Of a stretch of 64,000 nt of DNA, positions 34,201 to 47,324 are shown piece by piece (the first letter of the stretch is position 1; each line of letters opens with the position of its first letter). A program made the translations under genes and the position numbers. The stretch comes from Metaphire vulgaris (Eukaryota > Annelida > Clitellata > Crassiclitellata > Megascolecidae). Location: the NCBI GenBank assembly GCA_018105865.1, contig CM030862.1:7495979-7559978 (forward strand), in the 5' to 3' direction. The notes beneath the pieces are model-generated. The model was given only the letters and a program-made list of their open reading frames with translations, had not been told where the DNA came from and ran no database searches.

Positions 34201-35682
34201 AAACAAATACAACGTTTACCTCGGAGCTGACTGGTTCGGCAACTTCTTTCTTGAGTCAATCAACCACCCAACATGACTTTCAACCGGTGGGTTATCACTG
34301 TGACGAGTCTTCTTTTTGCGTGGTGTCTAAATCCAAATAATGCACCGATTAATTTTTTCACTTTTCACCATAGGATTATTTTTAAAACACACATTTATAT
34401 AACAAAATACCAAATAATAACCTCATAGTCTACAGAATAAAAATTGAAATGAATATACTTTCCAGGATTGATAAAAATCACAGCTTTAATAATAGAAACT
34501 TGGATTATTTAAATTTAAATTGGATTTTTGATTTAAATTGATTGTTCTCTTCTGGTCAAAATCTTTGCAACATACATTCAATTCCCTTTTTAAACTGGCC
34601 ATTATTTAAAAATAGGCAGTTTTGGGTGTAAGTAATTCATACAAATTCTTATACTGCATCAAAAATAATAAATCTAACACACTTGTAAGTGATACATAGT
34701 GCCAACAGAATGCACCTAATTTTTGAGCTGTTGTGATACTTTGTGCCTATGCTCATTCATGCATGGTACCAATCCTGGCATTTAGCTACCAGTCTTTACA
34801 CTTTGCTCTGCTGTAGAGAGTGAAATGGTAACGGTTACCGTGGGTACCCTATGGTAATTACTGCGGCAATGGGAAACTTTGTGGCCAAGAAACTGCAGCA
34901 ATGGGTTCTTGTCGTGCGGTAATACCGTGGGGACGGGGACATGTATTACGGTAATACCGCGGTAGCAGTGTCATCAAGTTCACAAATATAATGTTGATGA
35001 TACTATGCAGGTGTTCTTGTTTTTCTGTATGTATGCATGTAAGTATGTAGAGTAAGTTATTCGTAATGTAGGCATGGGTAAACTGAAATGCTGCTCTAAA
35101 GCATCCAACTAAGCCAGCAGTGTACCAGATTACTGTCTAGTATTTCCTTTTCCTGTCTATTTTATGTGTATTGTTTCGAGTACATGTATCGTTATTTCTC
35201 ATTGGTCACAGTTAAGAATGGGAAAATGCAACTTATATAAATTAATTAAAAGTAAAAGTGAACTAATATTGTTCACAAAGTATAACGTAGAGAGTGATAT
35301 GTGACCACACTATGTATAGGTTCTAGTTTACAGCAATTTCAGCTTCCATGTGTGGTTTGTGCCCTGTGTGGTGGGCTATTGAAGTGGAAGTCTCAAGAAG
35401 GCACCAGTGGAATTAGACTTTAATTACATTCACTTCCCAGATTTTTTATTGGCCATTATGTAAAATAAGACAGTCTGCAGTTAAGGTAAGTCATACCAAT
35501 TCTTGTGCAACATAAAAAATAATTATCTTTTATCTTTTAGGAAACAACTGAAGACATTCTTGTTTGATTGATCCGGTTCGCAAATGACATGAGCGCATTT
35601 GCTGCTTTGCGATTATTTGCGCTATAGAAATGTTCGTAATAATAATAATAATAATTAATCTAGCACAACTGCATGCGATATA

Positions 35683-35723
<41 letters not shown>

Positions 35724-38700
35724 ATAATAATAATAATGAACTGATTAGGGTGGCATATCGTACTAGTACTGCTAGGACACCAAACAATTGAAAATACAAT
35801 GCATCTGTCATGGCATATTAATCACTGTGCTGGATAACTGCGAGCGAACAGTGCAGTTTTAAGTCCATGTTTGAATATTTCCAGTGTCTTTGCCAAAGTT
35901 ATGATGAAGGCAGACTATTCCTGACTTTGGCAGCTGCCACTGGAAGCATGCAGTTGCCAATGGTAATGTGACATGCAGACGAAACAACGAGAGTAAGAGT
36001 GGACACTGGTCGCAATCGTCGATGACAGATATCTTGCATAAATCAGTCAACAGATATGATAGCATCAGACCATGAAGACACTGATAGGCACTGATCGCCA
36101 ATATGTATTCAATCCGATGTGGAACTCGAAGTCAGTGAAGTCCATAAAGAAGTGGACAAGAAGTGCTGCTGCAGTGAGGACAGCCTAAAGTCTGTCAGTA
36201 AGTTGCCTTGGTTGCCCAGCCAAGAGCACATTGCAATAGTCCAGGCACGGCATAACCAGAGACACCATTAAAGTCTTTACAACAGAAGGTGGGAATGAGA
36301 AGCAGCAGGATGTCGTTTGCCAGACTTGTGTTGTCATGGAGATGTCATAATCAATGTACAAGCCGAGGTTCCGGACAACATGGATGGTGGTGGATGCAAT
36401 CAATAGAATTTACAACGTGTGGTTGAGCACCATAATATCTTCGTTTTGTCGACGTTAAGTTGCAGAAGATTTGATTTGTTCCAATCAGCTACAGTAGAAC
36501 CCCAATATATTGAACTCTTATAATTATATCAAAATCCTACATATATCGAAGTTTGAGCGCTGGTCCCGCCCAACACAATGTTAATAAATACAAAAGAACC
36601 CCTGATATATCAGACTTGCCTATTTCAAAATCTTGCTTACATCGGAGCTGCATTTAACCCCCGTGATTCAGAAGCCCATCAGATTTATCAAAGTTACATT
36701 CAGTATATCCAAGAACATTTGTTATCTCGATCATTTAAGCTTTGACATAACAAGAATATACTGTAAATATTTGACTTTGGTCGATGGCCCCAGGAATCTT
36801 TGTTTACCTTATTCCTTTGTGTATCCTGTTGACTGCTGGATACTTCTATTAGGCCGCTAAGCTCGGTCCCACTGCCCTCAGAGGCTAGACTAGACAACGG
36901 AAGGAGAAAGGCATAGGGCATAGGCAGCGATCATAGGGAAGTCAGAGGTGTCAGGAAACCCCACGTCTGAGCCAAGGGGTTTCCAGCAGATTCTGGACAC
37001 CCCCGCATAAAAGCTGCAATTTTAGCATCTACGAAGAGTTGCCACAAGCTTGACTGTAAGCTGAAGTCTGTAAGGTGATAGTATGCCTAGGTTAGACATT
37101 GTCCATATCTGCCTACTTGAAAGTTGACCTAAATGACTGTTTAAACGTTTGACTAAAGGCGACCTAAGGCCTACTCAGCCTTACTAGCTAGGGGGTGGCG
37201 GTAAACTGAGGAGCAGTGGTAAAAATCCGTGATAAGTCAAACAGGTACGCCGCGCGATACACTAGCCTGGTATCCATGGCATTGCATGCCTGGTTGAGGG
37301 CTCTAGCAATGGAGATCAGCACCACCCTATGAGCCCGTGAGGCTCAGAAGGACTCTTGACTTTTTTTGATAATTTATTTAATGGGTATTGAAAGTATTAC
37401 AAATCCTTTACACATGTTGGGGATCGTAAGAATAGCAAGAGTCAAAGATGGCAGTCCGCCATAAAAAGTTTCAGAACCACTGATGTCAATTAAGTAATTG
37501 CATTCCGAAGTAAAAATATTTGTTATAGACCTGTTATTTTGCTGTCAGTGAGTTAAAAAAGTTTAGGGGAGTGAAACCAGTTATAAAATTTTGCGGGGAT
37601 TATTATAACCCCAGAATCCAGTTAAATAGGGAGGGAAGAGTTGAATGGAACCATCCCATGGGAGGTCTGGACACTTTCAAGTTTGTGGCAGATTGCCACT
37701 TATCGCGTAGGGGTTGTGCCTCCACTTTTTCACTAAAGTTTGCACCTATGGCTGGACATGCGCCTCCATCAAATAATATATTACATGTAGTACGGGTATT
37801 TATTCCCGTCCAACATTAACTGACTTCTATACAGGGTGTCTCTTCAAGGTCAACTCCCTCTACCGGGTTGACAGCTGAATCTGTAAGCAAAGTCATTTCG
37901 GCCTTGCTCCCTTCCTCTCTCGGAAGCAGATACTGTACTTTGTCCACAGGGTCATTGAGTTTGTTTGCTGCCAGCAGACTGGTCGGTGTTTCTTGACCCC
38001 ACTAAGTCAGCTTTGATAAAACAGTAAAACTTCAAAATCGAGATTTCAGACAAAAGATTTTAATTATTTAGCTTCTTATTTTTAACAAGTGTCTATGTAA
38101 ATCGTAATGTTTTAGCCTAAAATCAATACTTTAGATGGCATGATAGGCTGACATGCACATTTTGCTGAAACCAAAATTTGGCCCTGCATGACTTGTGGGA
38201 TTAGATATGTCGAAACTCAGATATATTGAAGTACTTTTCATGGTCCCTTGATCATTGATATAGCAGGATTCTACTGTACCTCACTGAAACAGCAAGATCC
38301 GCATCAGCAGCCTGGCTTGCAGACCCCATACACCTGTTTGTCGTCCGCATACATATGGGGCAACAGACCATGCCGTTCAGCAAGTCGCTGTAAGTCAGTG
38401 TGATGTCACTATCACAATCTGGCTCCTGCTGATTTTCACCACCTATGTATTTCTGCCTGTGCTCTTTCATAGATGCTACCAATCCTTGCATTTCACTACC
38501 AGTCTTTACACTGTGTTCGGCTGCCAGTTTTGCAGTAAAATGAGGCAGTTCAATGTAACATCTCCAAATAGCATCTCTTTTCCTGCTGGAAGCTGACGTT
38601 ATTCACTATCGTTCAATTTCTTTACTTAAACTATCAGAACTGCTAAGTTACTGCTATCTATTCTAAGATCTTAGTATATCATGTAATGTTGCAGATCTGT

Positions 38701-41700
38701 AATGAATTTTGACTACATATTGTTTTCTTTAACCCCTTTACTGGCCATTTATTTGTAATGTAATGTAAAATGGACACACATATGAGTCATGGCTGGCAAA
38801 GGGGTTAACTAAGTGCTGACATTGGTTTTTCTTCAAGGTAGCTTCTGCACCTGCTTGCATCTGCTTGAGCTGGGATAGTGGGACTGCTGACACAGGCAGA
38901 GTATTACTGTATACAAGTGTATGCACAGCAGACATCTTCAGTACTGTAAGATGCATATGCTATTATCACCTGCAGTCAGAAGTACCTATTCACCTAATGC
39001 AACCATTGTTTGCTAGCATTACTGAGCGATTTTCATTAGGATGATTTTTATCGCCAATTTAAATCAATGATTTAAATTGTCTCCATCATGATACTTTCGT
39101 AAGTCCAACAACAGTAATGATTCTTGCTACTTTCAGTCTGTCTTCATCCTTCTACCAATATAGTTTTCAAAGAAACCACATGGAAACAAACAAACACACA
39201 CACACACACACACCACAAAGCCACTAGCAACAACTAGATCTATGTAATGTCCTGCAGTTCTGAGTTTTATAAACACACACATGTGTGCACACAAACCTGT
39301 GGATCTGGTTGGGTGGCATCCTTGACAACCGGGTAAAAACGAGGTTCTAGTTTGGAGCCACGAGGTGTCTTTGGTGTGCGCTGAACCTCTCTTCCAGGAG
39401 TAGAAGGAATGTCTGCCGGCAAAGAATGAGCCATGTCTGGAGCCTTCTGGTGAGCATCTAAATCCAAATGTTAAAAAAGCAGAAATATATATATATTTTA
39501 CAGAATCCCTGCCTTGTTCAATTGTGACAAAACTGGACGAAGCATTCATTCTGCTAAAGGCAGTTTAGTGTGATGCTCAACACTCCCCAGTAACTTCTGG
39601 TATGTGCCAGTAATTTTAGAGGTTCATCCGGGCCTGGATAAGGTCGAGAGGTTTGTGGCCATTCCTTTAGTCACCTTTTACTCCACTGGCCTCATTTCCT
39701 TCAATTGTCATCTGCTCATATTCATTACACTCGTGTTCATCGTGATTTACATTGAGTTGATTAAGAATGCATGTTTATAGCATTATATATGCATGTTTAT
39801 ATAAACATGCTGTTTATAGCAACAGCATGTTTATAGATTTACGAACTGTATAATACTATGTATACTCTTCACTCTTAGTGACAAATTCATTTTATACAGA
39901 ATAGAGTACTGTATTTAGTAGAAGGGTGTTTTGAAGGATCAAGGAAAGATTAGTTGTATAGAGAAAATTGAGTCAAGCTAAGTGCTTGAGACCCATTACG
40001 TAAATTTCATGTGATGGAAGAGGGTTCAAAGTTTAGCAACTGAGTTAGTGTGACACAATTAATTAGTCTTTAAAATTTCACTTCTCAAAATTAATGGTAA
40101 ACTCGTAAAATGCACCAAGATCACTCAAGCTTGGAACAAATTTGCCACACCTTAACACAATAAGAAAAATTGTCTCTAAACAACACTAAGCAAAACCCAA
40201 AACATTAATCCTTACATAAGTAAATATAACATTAATAAAATAATAATCTGGCAATGATATGGTTTTACTGAGCTGAGCTTAAACTCTATCTGCAGAAGAA
40301 ACAATGACACACCATGAAAACTAATGGATGAAGAGATCGGAGGGGGCGGTGGTGGTCCCTGGTTCTGAAAACATTGCTGTGTTCCTTCCGATTTTATGGC
40401 ATCAAACACCTCTTGACTGATCACTCGTAGAGTCTTGAACTCTTCCATCACTCTTGCCTATAAAAAAAAGCCGAAACAGCAACCATACAAACACAAACAA
40501 CAACCATGCCAGCAAGCTGTATTTCAACTTTCAAAAATGCAACATTGCTTCATTCAATTATAATTATTAATGAGGTTGGGGTGTTGTTTTCAGTAGAACA
40601 AGCAGTAATGGCTTTTATAAAACCCACAACTGATAAGGCTGCCACTAATTATTAACAAAATAACAGCAATAAACTTTTCTGTGCTGCTCTCTTTTGACGA
40701 ACAAAATTAAGTCACATCAAATCAGTAATCAACTGTACCCTATTACTAAAGGTGACCAATACATCATCATCATAATTGCTCTTAGCCAACTAATTAGTGG
40801 CAATAGCTAGTCAGAAAACATTTCCAGGCTTTTTTTGTCGAATGTTAGTTTTCTTCCTTCTACAATTGCCAGTTGTCTTTCTTTGAGATCTTCTTTTATG
40901 TTGTCTATCCATTTTTTCTGGGCCTGCCTCTTCCTTTTTTACCTTTCTTGTATGTGTAGAGTGATTTTTTGGGAAGTCTAAAGCCTTCCATCCTGTTTAC
41001 ATGATCACACCATGCTAGCCTCCTCTTTCTGAGTTTGTCCGTGATGGTATTCTTTAGCCCAATCCGCTGCTGTATATCTTCATTTCAAAGTTTTTGAAGT
41101 CTGCCAACTCCAAGAATTCTTCTTAGGCACTTTGATAAATCAAAAACTCGGTCGAATAAACTCAAAACTGCAAAAATTGAAACAAACTGAAAGAGCTGTG
41201 TCCATTATACCTGGTTATTTTCTGCGAAAGCATTCTGCTCGTACTCGTATAAAGCATCGCTGATGATCTGCGCCATCAGGGCGTTCATTTTTGGCCGAGG
41301 CAAATGATCGCCAGTGCGGTCGCCGCTGGGGTGCTTTTTGGACACGGCCGCCGTAGGCTGGTGAGGAGTGACGATCACAAGGTTGCTTATAAAGTCGTCG
41401 TCAATTTCACTATCAGAATCGTCCGATCTGCACAGATGCATCAGCACAAAATAGTAAGCAAATACTTAAGTGAAATTCTCCAAAGCCAGGAGCACCTCTT
41501 AGTAGAAATAGAAGAGGTGCAATGCAAATACCACATCAAGAAACACTATATTACATGTATGCAGTATTTTTAATGAAACGTTAGAAAGTGGCGCTGAGTT
41601 TGAACTTCAAAACCAAAACATCTGTTTTGTATCCAGCACAACTCAGTATAATAAATTATCATCAATTTCCTACTTTATTTCCAATAGATACACTAATGTT

Positions 41701-44700
41701 GTGGTTCTTAAATGAGAGTACTCATACCCCTTAGGGGTACTTGAAGGACGTTGTGGGGGTACGCAGAATGATCTGGAAAGTCTGCTCTAAAAGACTTAAT
41801 ACAATTTACTCTATACAGTGCATGCTGTACAAATACTGTAGAAATTTTTGTACGAAATAGATGCATTTGGAAACTTTGTTCGTTACAGGGTTAAAGCATT
41901 ATAGAACAGGTAAAAAAGGTAAATGAAAATATGTATAACTCACAACTAATCAATCTACTATATGCATATGACAAAAACAACATTTATTTCAAAAATCATT
42001 CAAATTTGTTGAAATATATTCAAGCTTGTTAAAATTTATTTAAACAAATCAACAATAAATGAGGCTTACAGATACTCTGAAAAAGCATTTTTGCGACCAG
42101 ATGCTGGCTCATCAAGTTCCTCGTCAAACTTAAAATTTAGTTCTTCCGGTTCTTCCTTTGGTATCTGCTTCTACAGAGCGAAGAAACAAAAATAACTTAA
42201 CTATGCCCATCCTCTTACCTTTGCTTTATTAGTATTATAAAGTGCGTAATTGCGTATAAATAGAAACTATCAAAAGGAGAATTATAAACCACAATTCTCA
42301 GTGAATATTATGAACATCAACAGATATCAGGAATATTCCGGCAGAAAAAATAATGCTGCTTAGAGATGGAAGGCATATATGATCACTCATCTTGCCTAAG
42401 AAACGTGCATTGGTTAGTTGAATAGCAGCACTGTTGAACGAAAATACTGCCAACTAAATTCTGAATTAGACGGATATTACCTTCTCTTTTCTAACAAATG
42501 ACTTTGGTCGTTCGTTACTGCGTCGTTCCACCTTAGTCCAATCATCATCGCTGGTGGCGAAGCCTCGGTCGAGAGGAGCGCTCGAAGACAAAACCATCGA
42601 ATCATAGTAACCATAAGTTTCTTTTTTGTCTCTTATTGGTGTTTTCATTAGAAATCCAGACTTCGAATCAGCACCTACTTTCTTCTGATCGGCCACGTCA
42701 GACCTATTCGCACGGTCTGTTTTATCCGAAAACAACAAACCGCTTTTGGCATCGAACTGGCTTTTACTATGGTCATATTTTGTTGCGCTAGCATCTTGAA
42801 TGCCATCTTCCAAATCTAAAGACATTTATTACCGTTAAATATCAGCTTGTATGAAGATGGAAACTCACGCAAGCTCTCAACAACTAAAAATGTTTCAATG
42901 TAGTTTATGTTAAGAGATTTCTCATCACAGATATCTTGTGACACATGACTAGTCAAAATAGCTGTCCCAAAGCCTTAATATTTAAGTGCAAATATTATTT
43001 GAGAATTAAAGCTGCATCATTTTTGCAATACAAAAGAAAAAAATGGGAAGTCTCAGATATCTGCACTTGGTAATCATGATGCATAAACAGCTGCAAACTG
43101 AACGGAGAAAAGCGCTGGTGGGCAATTTAATCGTGTGGGTCCCCTCTGAAGACCTTCATCAGCTCAAGTGAAAATCACCTTCGGGACCAAACTGCTATAT
43201 AAGCCCGCGGAAAAACCCGCTGCAAACTCAGAACAGCGAGTACAATATACAGGCATTCAGCAACTTCTGTCCATCAGGATGCAGCTTACCACCATCTGCA
43301 CATCAAACCTTTTACTTATCATCAGTGACTTCTTCTAAATTATTTCAACGTAATTAAAAATTCATGAAGCAGCAGTTCATTGCTGTTTTACAGATTCAAT
43401 ACAACAACAACAACAATGGATCAGGTCAGGTCAGGTCTTCATCCTCCAGCTGTGTCCAGCTATTGACTTCTCCATGACATCTCTCCAAAGTTCTCTGTCC
43501 TTGGCTATTTCTTCCAAAGTCATTCGGTGTCTTCCGTCAGTTTTTCCATTGAGATTCATCCCTGCCATGTGCAGATCCTCTTCCAATCCGTCCACCCATT
43601 GACTTTTCGGTCTTCCTTTAGATCTTCTTCCCTCTGGTTTGTAGTTGAAAATTCGTTTTGGGTTTCTTATTTCTTCCATTTTGAGTAAGTGTCCAGTCCA
43701 TTTCATTATTCTCTTTCTGATGACTTCCACGATGCTCGGTTGCAGTGTTCTCTCTCTAACTTCTTCATTTGTTATATGTTCTTTGTATCCAATCCTTAGT
43801 ATTCTTCTAAGCCATTTATTTTCTGTTGCTATTAATTTTTCCTCCAGTTCTTTTTTATGGTCCAAGATTCACATCCATAAATTAGTATTGGTATTACACA
43901 AGTGTTGAGAATTCTTATTTTGTTTTCATCCCAATGTCATGTCATCAGCAACGTCAGTGTCAACAACAATGGATATATAATGAATAAAAAAGAAGTCTCA
44001 GATATCTGCACTTAGTAATCATGATGCAAACATAACTACAAGCTGAATGGACAAAGCGCTGGTAAGTAATTTAGTCATGTTGGTCCTGTCTGGAGATCTT
44101 CATCAACTTGTATGAAGATCCTTTTTAAGACCGTTTGCTTACATGCCTGAGAAAAAGTCCAGAGTACACTCAAAACTGGACACAAAATAAAAGGCAGTCA
44201 GCAGTCAATGCCCATCAGTAAGCAGTTACTAGTGTCTGCATATCAAACCTTTTACTTATCATCAGTGACTTCTTTGAAATGCATTACTTTAGCTATATTT
44301 AATAACAAGAGCAGTGATTAACCAGGTATTGAGACATTTGAAATTCTTACTTGAAGCAGAAATAAAATGCTAAATGTTAATTTTTTTGGTCTGTCACATA
44401 ATAATACACACACACAAACACACCACACCTAAACAAATTGAGAGAGAGTAAGACAATACTACCTAAGTTTTTGTTTTTATTTGCCATCAATCACCATTTT
44501 AAAAAAACAGGACTATCAAGCAGCAGTTGAAATTACGTCAGGTTATTTAATTAATCCATCTTCTTGTTCAATATTTATTCTACTAAATTACTGACATATA
44601 AAACGTGTGCCGACCAGTTTGTGATGGTAGCTCAGCAGATTTTCGTGGCACGAATTCTGGCACATCAACGTTCAGTCTTGAGAAGGAGCTGATAGCATTG

Positions 44701-47284
44701 TTAATAATCGGCCACTTTTCAGGATTCATCCTAGTTCTCATTTTTGAGTGATCCTCTGACACCTCAACTTCAGTCGATAAAAGCATCGCCTGCGTTAAAA
44801 AAGCAGCTCTCTATTTAACACAGATAAATGATTAAGAAATTCTTTAGTATCAAATAGTCACCATGTGGTCCTGATTCATCATTGCAGCACTCCACATAGT
44901 CTAAAAACCTGTACCATGAACTCAATTTCATGTAAATAGCAGCCCTTAAATGAGGTACTAAAACTGCACCAAAGAGAAATTCAATAAGACAAATATTTTT
45001 ATTATAGACCTCACTTTTGTCAATTGCTAAGACTGGCATATTTATCATCACATAACTGGTTGACAATCAGCAATATTTTTATGCCATCTCCCTGCCTCTG
45101 CTACCACCAAAAGCAGTTTGTGCAACAGCTATTTTGCAACCTGAAAGTTAATCCTCCCATTATTTTAACAATCGAATCCATTATTTAGAAGTTTGCTGTG
45201 CAAGTAGACTCTTAAAAATCTGATGCATTTAGAAGTGCTCCCTAACATCATAACACAAATCATGTGATAGTAAATACCAAATTCTGAGGTCACAGTCATC
45301 GTCATCGTCATCGTCCTCATCATCATCATCATCATCATCATCACCACCACCACCACCACCACCACCATCATATACAATACTCATTAAGATTAAAATTCTT
45401 GGTTGGTACCATGCCATTTCACCAAGATTAGCCTAATCAAACAGACTAAAGATAAAAGAAAGATAGTTAGTTAGTTAGTTATTAAGCCAATTTATATAGT
45501 GCTATAGTCATAGCAGGCCAAGATCAAGAGCACTTTACACATTGCACTTAAATGAGATATTGAACAAGTGCATCTTTAGTCTGGTAGCGAATATTTCAAG
45601 ACTAGTCGGCGTAGTCGTGTTGGTCACAATGTCGGGCAGCGACTTCCAGAGAAGGGGATTCCCCCGGGTGAAAGACCTCTCCCCAAATTTCACTGTCTTA
45701 GATGGATGGAACCTTAACTATAATATGCAGCCACAATTTGTAAAGTGCATGTTGAGTCTTGGCAACAACTGTCTTCAGTTCAGGGTGCTTTATGGGAAGA
45801 AGCAATCAAGAACAACATTCGTGAATCAAGTCAATCAATGATGGAAGCCCTTTTGAGTAGTTTTTGAATCATCGTTCACACCTACAATTATAATTAACTA
45901 AATTTTTAAAAGAATTAAAGTTTTTAACACTTGGATTTGACTAAATTTAATCAATAGACTCACTTGAATGATGAGGTTAATATCCTGAGCTAGCTTAACA
46001 ACTTTAGGAAATTCTTTAATCAGGCTAATTGGAACCCAACCATCCTTGTCCATATTTCTTCGCATAAAGAAGTCACTTTCCAGGTTATGTTGACTAAAGT
46101 AGTACTCACTGTAAATGAAAAAGAGTAGATGAAGGCTAAAGTCTTCTCACACTAAAAAACTTAGCATGTCGGCACTTATATAAAATAACTTGAAAGTGTT
46201 TTAAAACCACAGCCACTATTTCGGTTAAAATGCAAAATTAACACAACAAAGCTTCCAATACAACCAATTAAACCCATTTTAGAAATCACAACTACATATC
46301 TAAATATTCTATGGCACACTCGATTCACATGAGGGGAACTTGTGTTAATGCAATTCCAAAACTCAAACAAAATAACTTGTCCTACAGTTATCAAATTCTT
46401 TAATTTCTCATAGTCATCATAAAACCATGTCAGCTCCGTCAAACACCATTTTTTCGTTTAGGAAGCAAAAAGTAATCAAGAATGTCAGCCTTACATCTGT
46501 CTGCGAATACCTTCTAAACACGGGTCGATGTAATAGACGGTACCAAAACTTGAAGCCATCGCACTCCCACCAAACAGTGGACTGTACAAAGGCACTCCTG
46601 TCGAATAAATAAACTACATAAAAATCCCCCCCCCCCAACAATCCAAGTTACCCATAACCAAATATATTCGGATTTGTACAGCACGATAAATATGTGGACT
46701 GTATTCCAATGAATGTTGATTTGCTCAACTGACTTTTGATTAAATTAGATATTAAAATGTTCAATCAAACATTGGAAAAAGCTTAATATAAAAAAGTTAC
46801 GTTATTGTTTAATATCCCTCAAGCCTAGATATTTGACAAGGGAAGCAGTACATGATGACTAATCTTCCATGGGGATTACCCATTCAAGCACTTATTCATT
46901 CCAAGTGGCTCAAAAATCCAGAGGTCACCACCAAGCACCTTAAAGGTATTTAATAATCAAGAACTTATCTCCATATATATATAGAACTGCACATTACCTA
47001 ATAGATGAATAATGTTTTAGAGGAGTTCTGCTACTCCACCATATCTTTATTTCTTATTATAAGATCACATTGGATTGCTGGCATTAACATTATAGCGCCT
47101 CTGAATAGGAAAATAAGTGGTGCTATACAAATACTAGATTACATTACAATGCCACATTACATTGGCACACAAATTCTAAAATAAATGGGCTAACCGCTAA
47201 CTGCATAAGTACTGATAGTTATTACACCATAGAGATTCTGTTAATACCTATTTGACCATATTTTATTTGGTTTTACTGTGTTAA

Positions 47285-47324
<40 letters not shown>

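Larger units (their letters stand above)
34510..39085. mobile_element. Repeat-filled LARP1 intron; possible large DNA transposon
   Basis: The left part (34525-34545) and right part (39044-39077) of this intron both carry GATTTAAAT/ATTTAAATC repeats in inverted arrangement. Segments inside are repeated: 34590-34680 with 35440-35525 (direct), and 34737-34805 with 38455-38520 (TACCAGTCTTTACAC). A LINE and two mariner-type MITEs lie between. It may be one old transposon with later insertions, but no transposase was recognised. Confidence 0.3.

Noticed and set aside
44583..44614. Extension of the LARP1 exon past 44615 to the in-frame stop
   Set aside because: The next exon needs a one-base overhang; only the GTCGGC donor at 44614 gives it, although it is a weak site.
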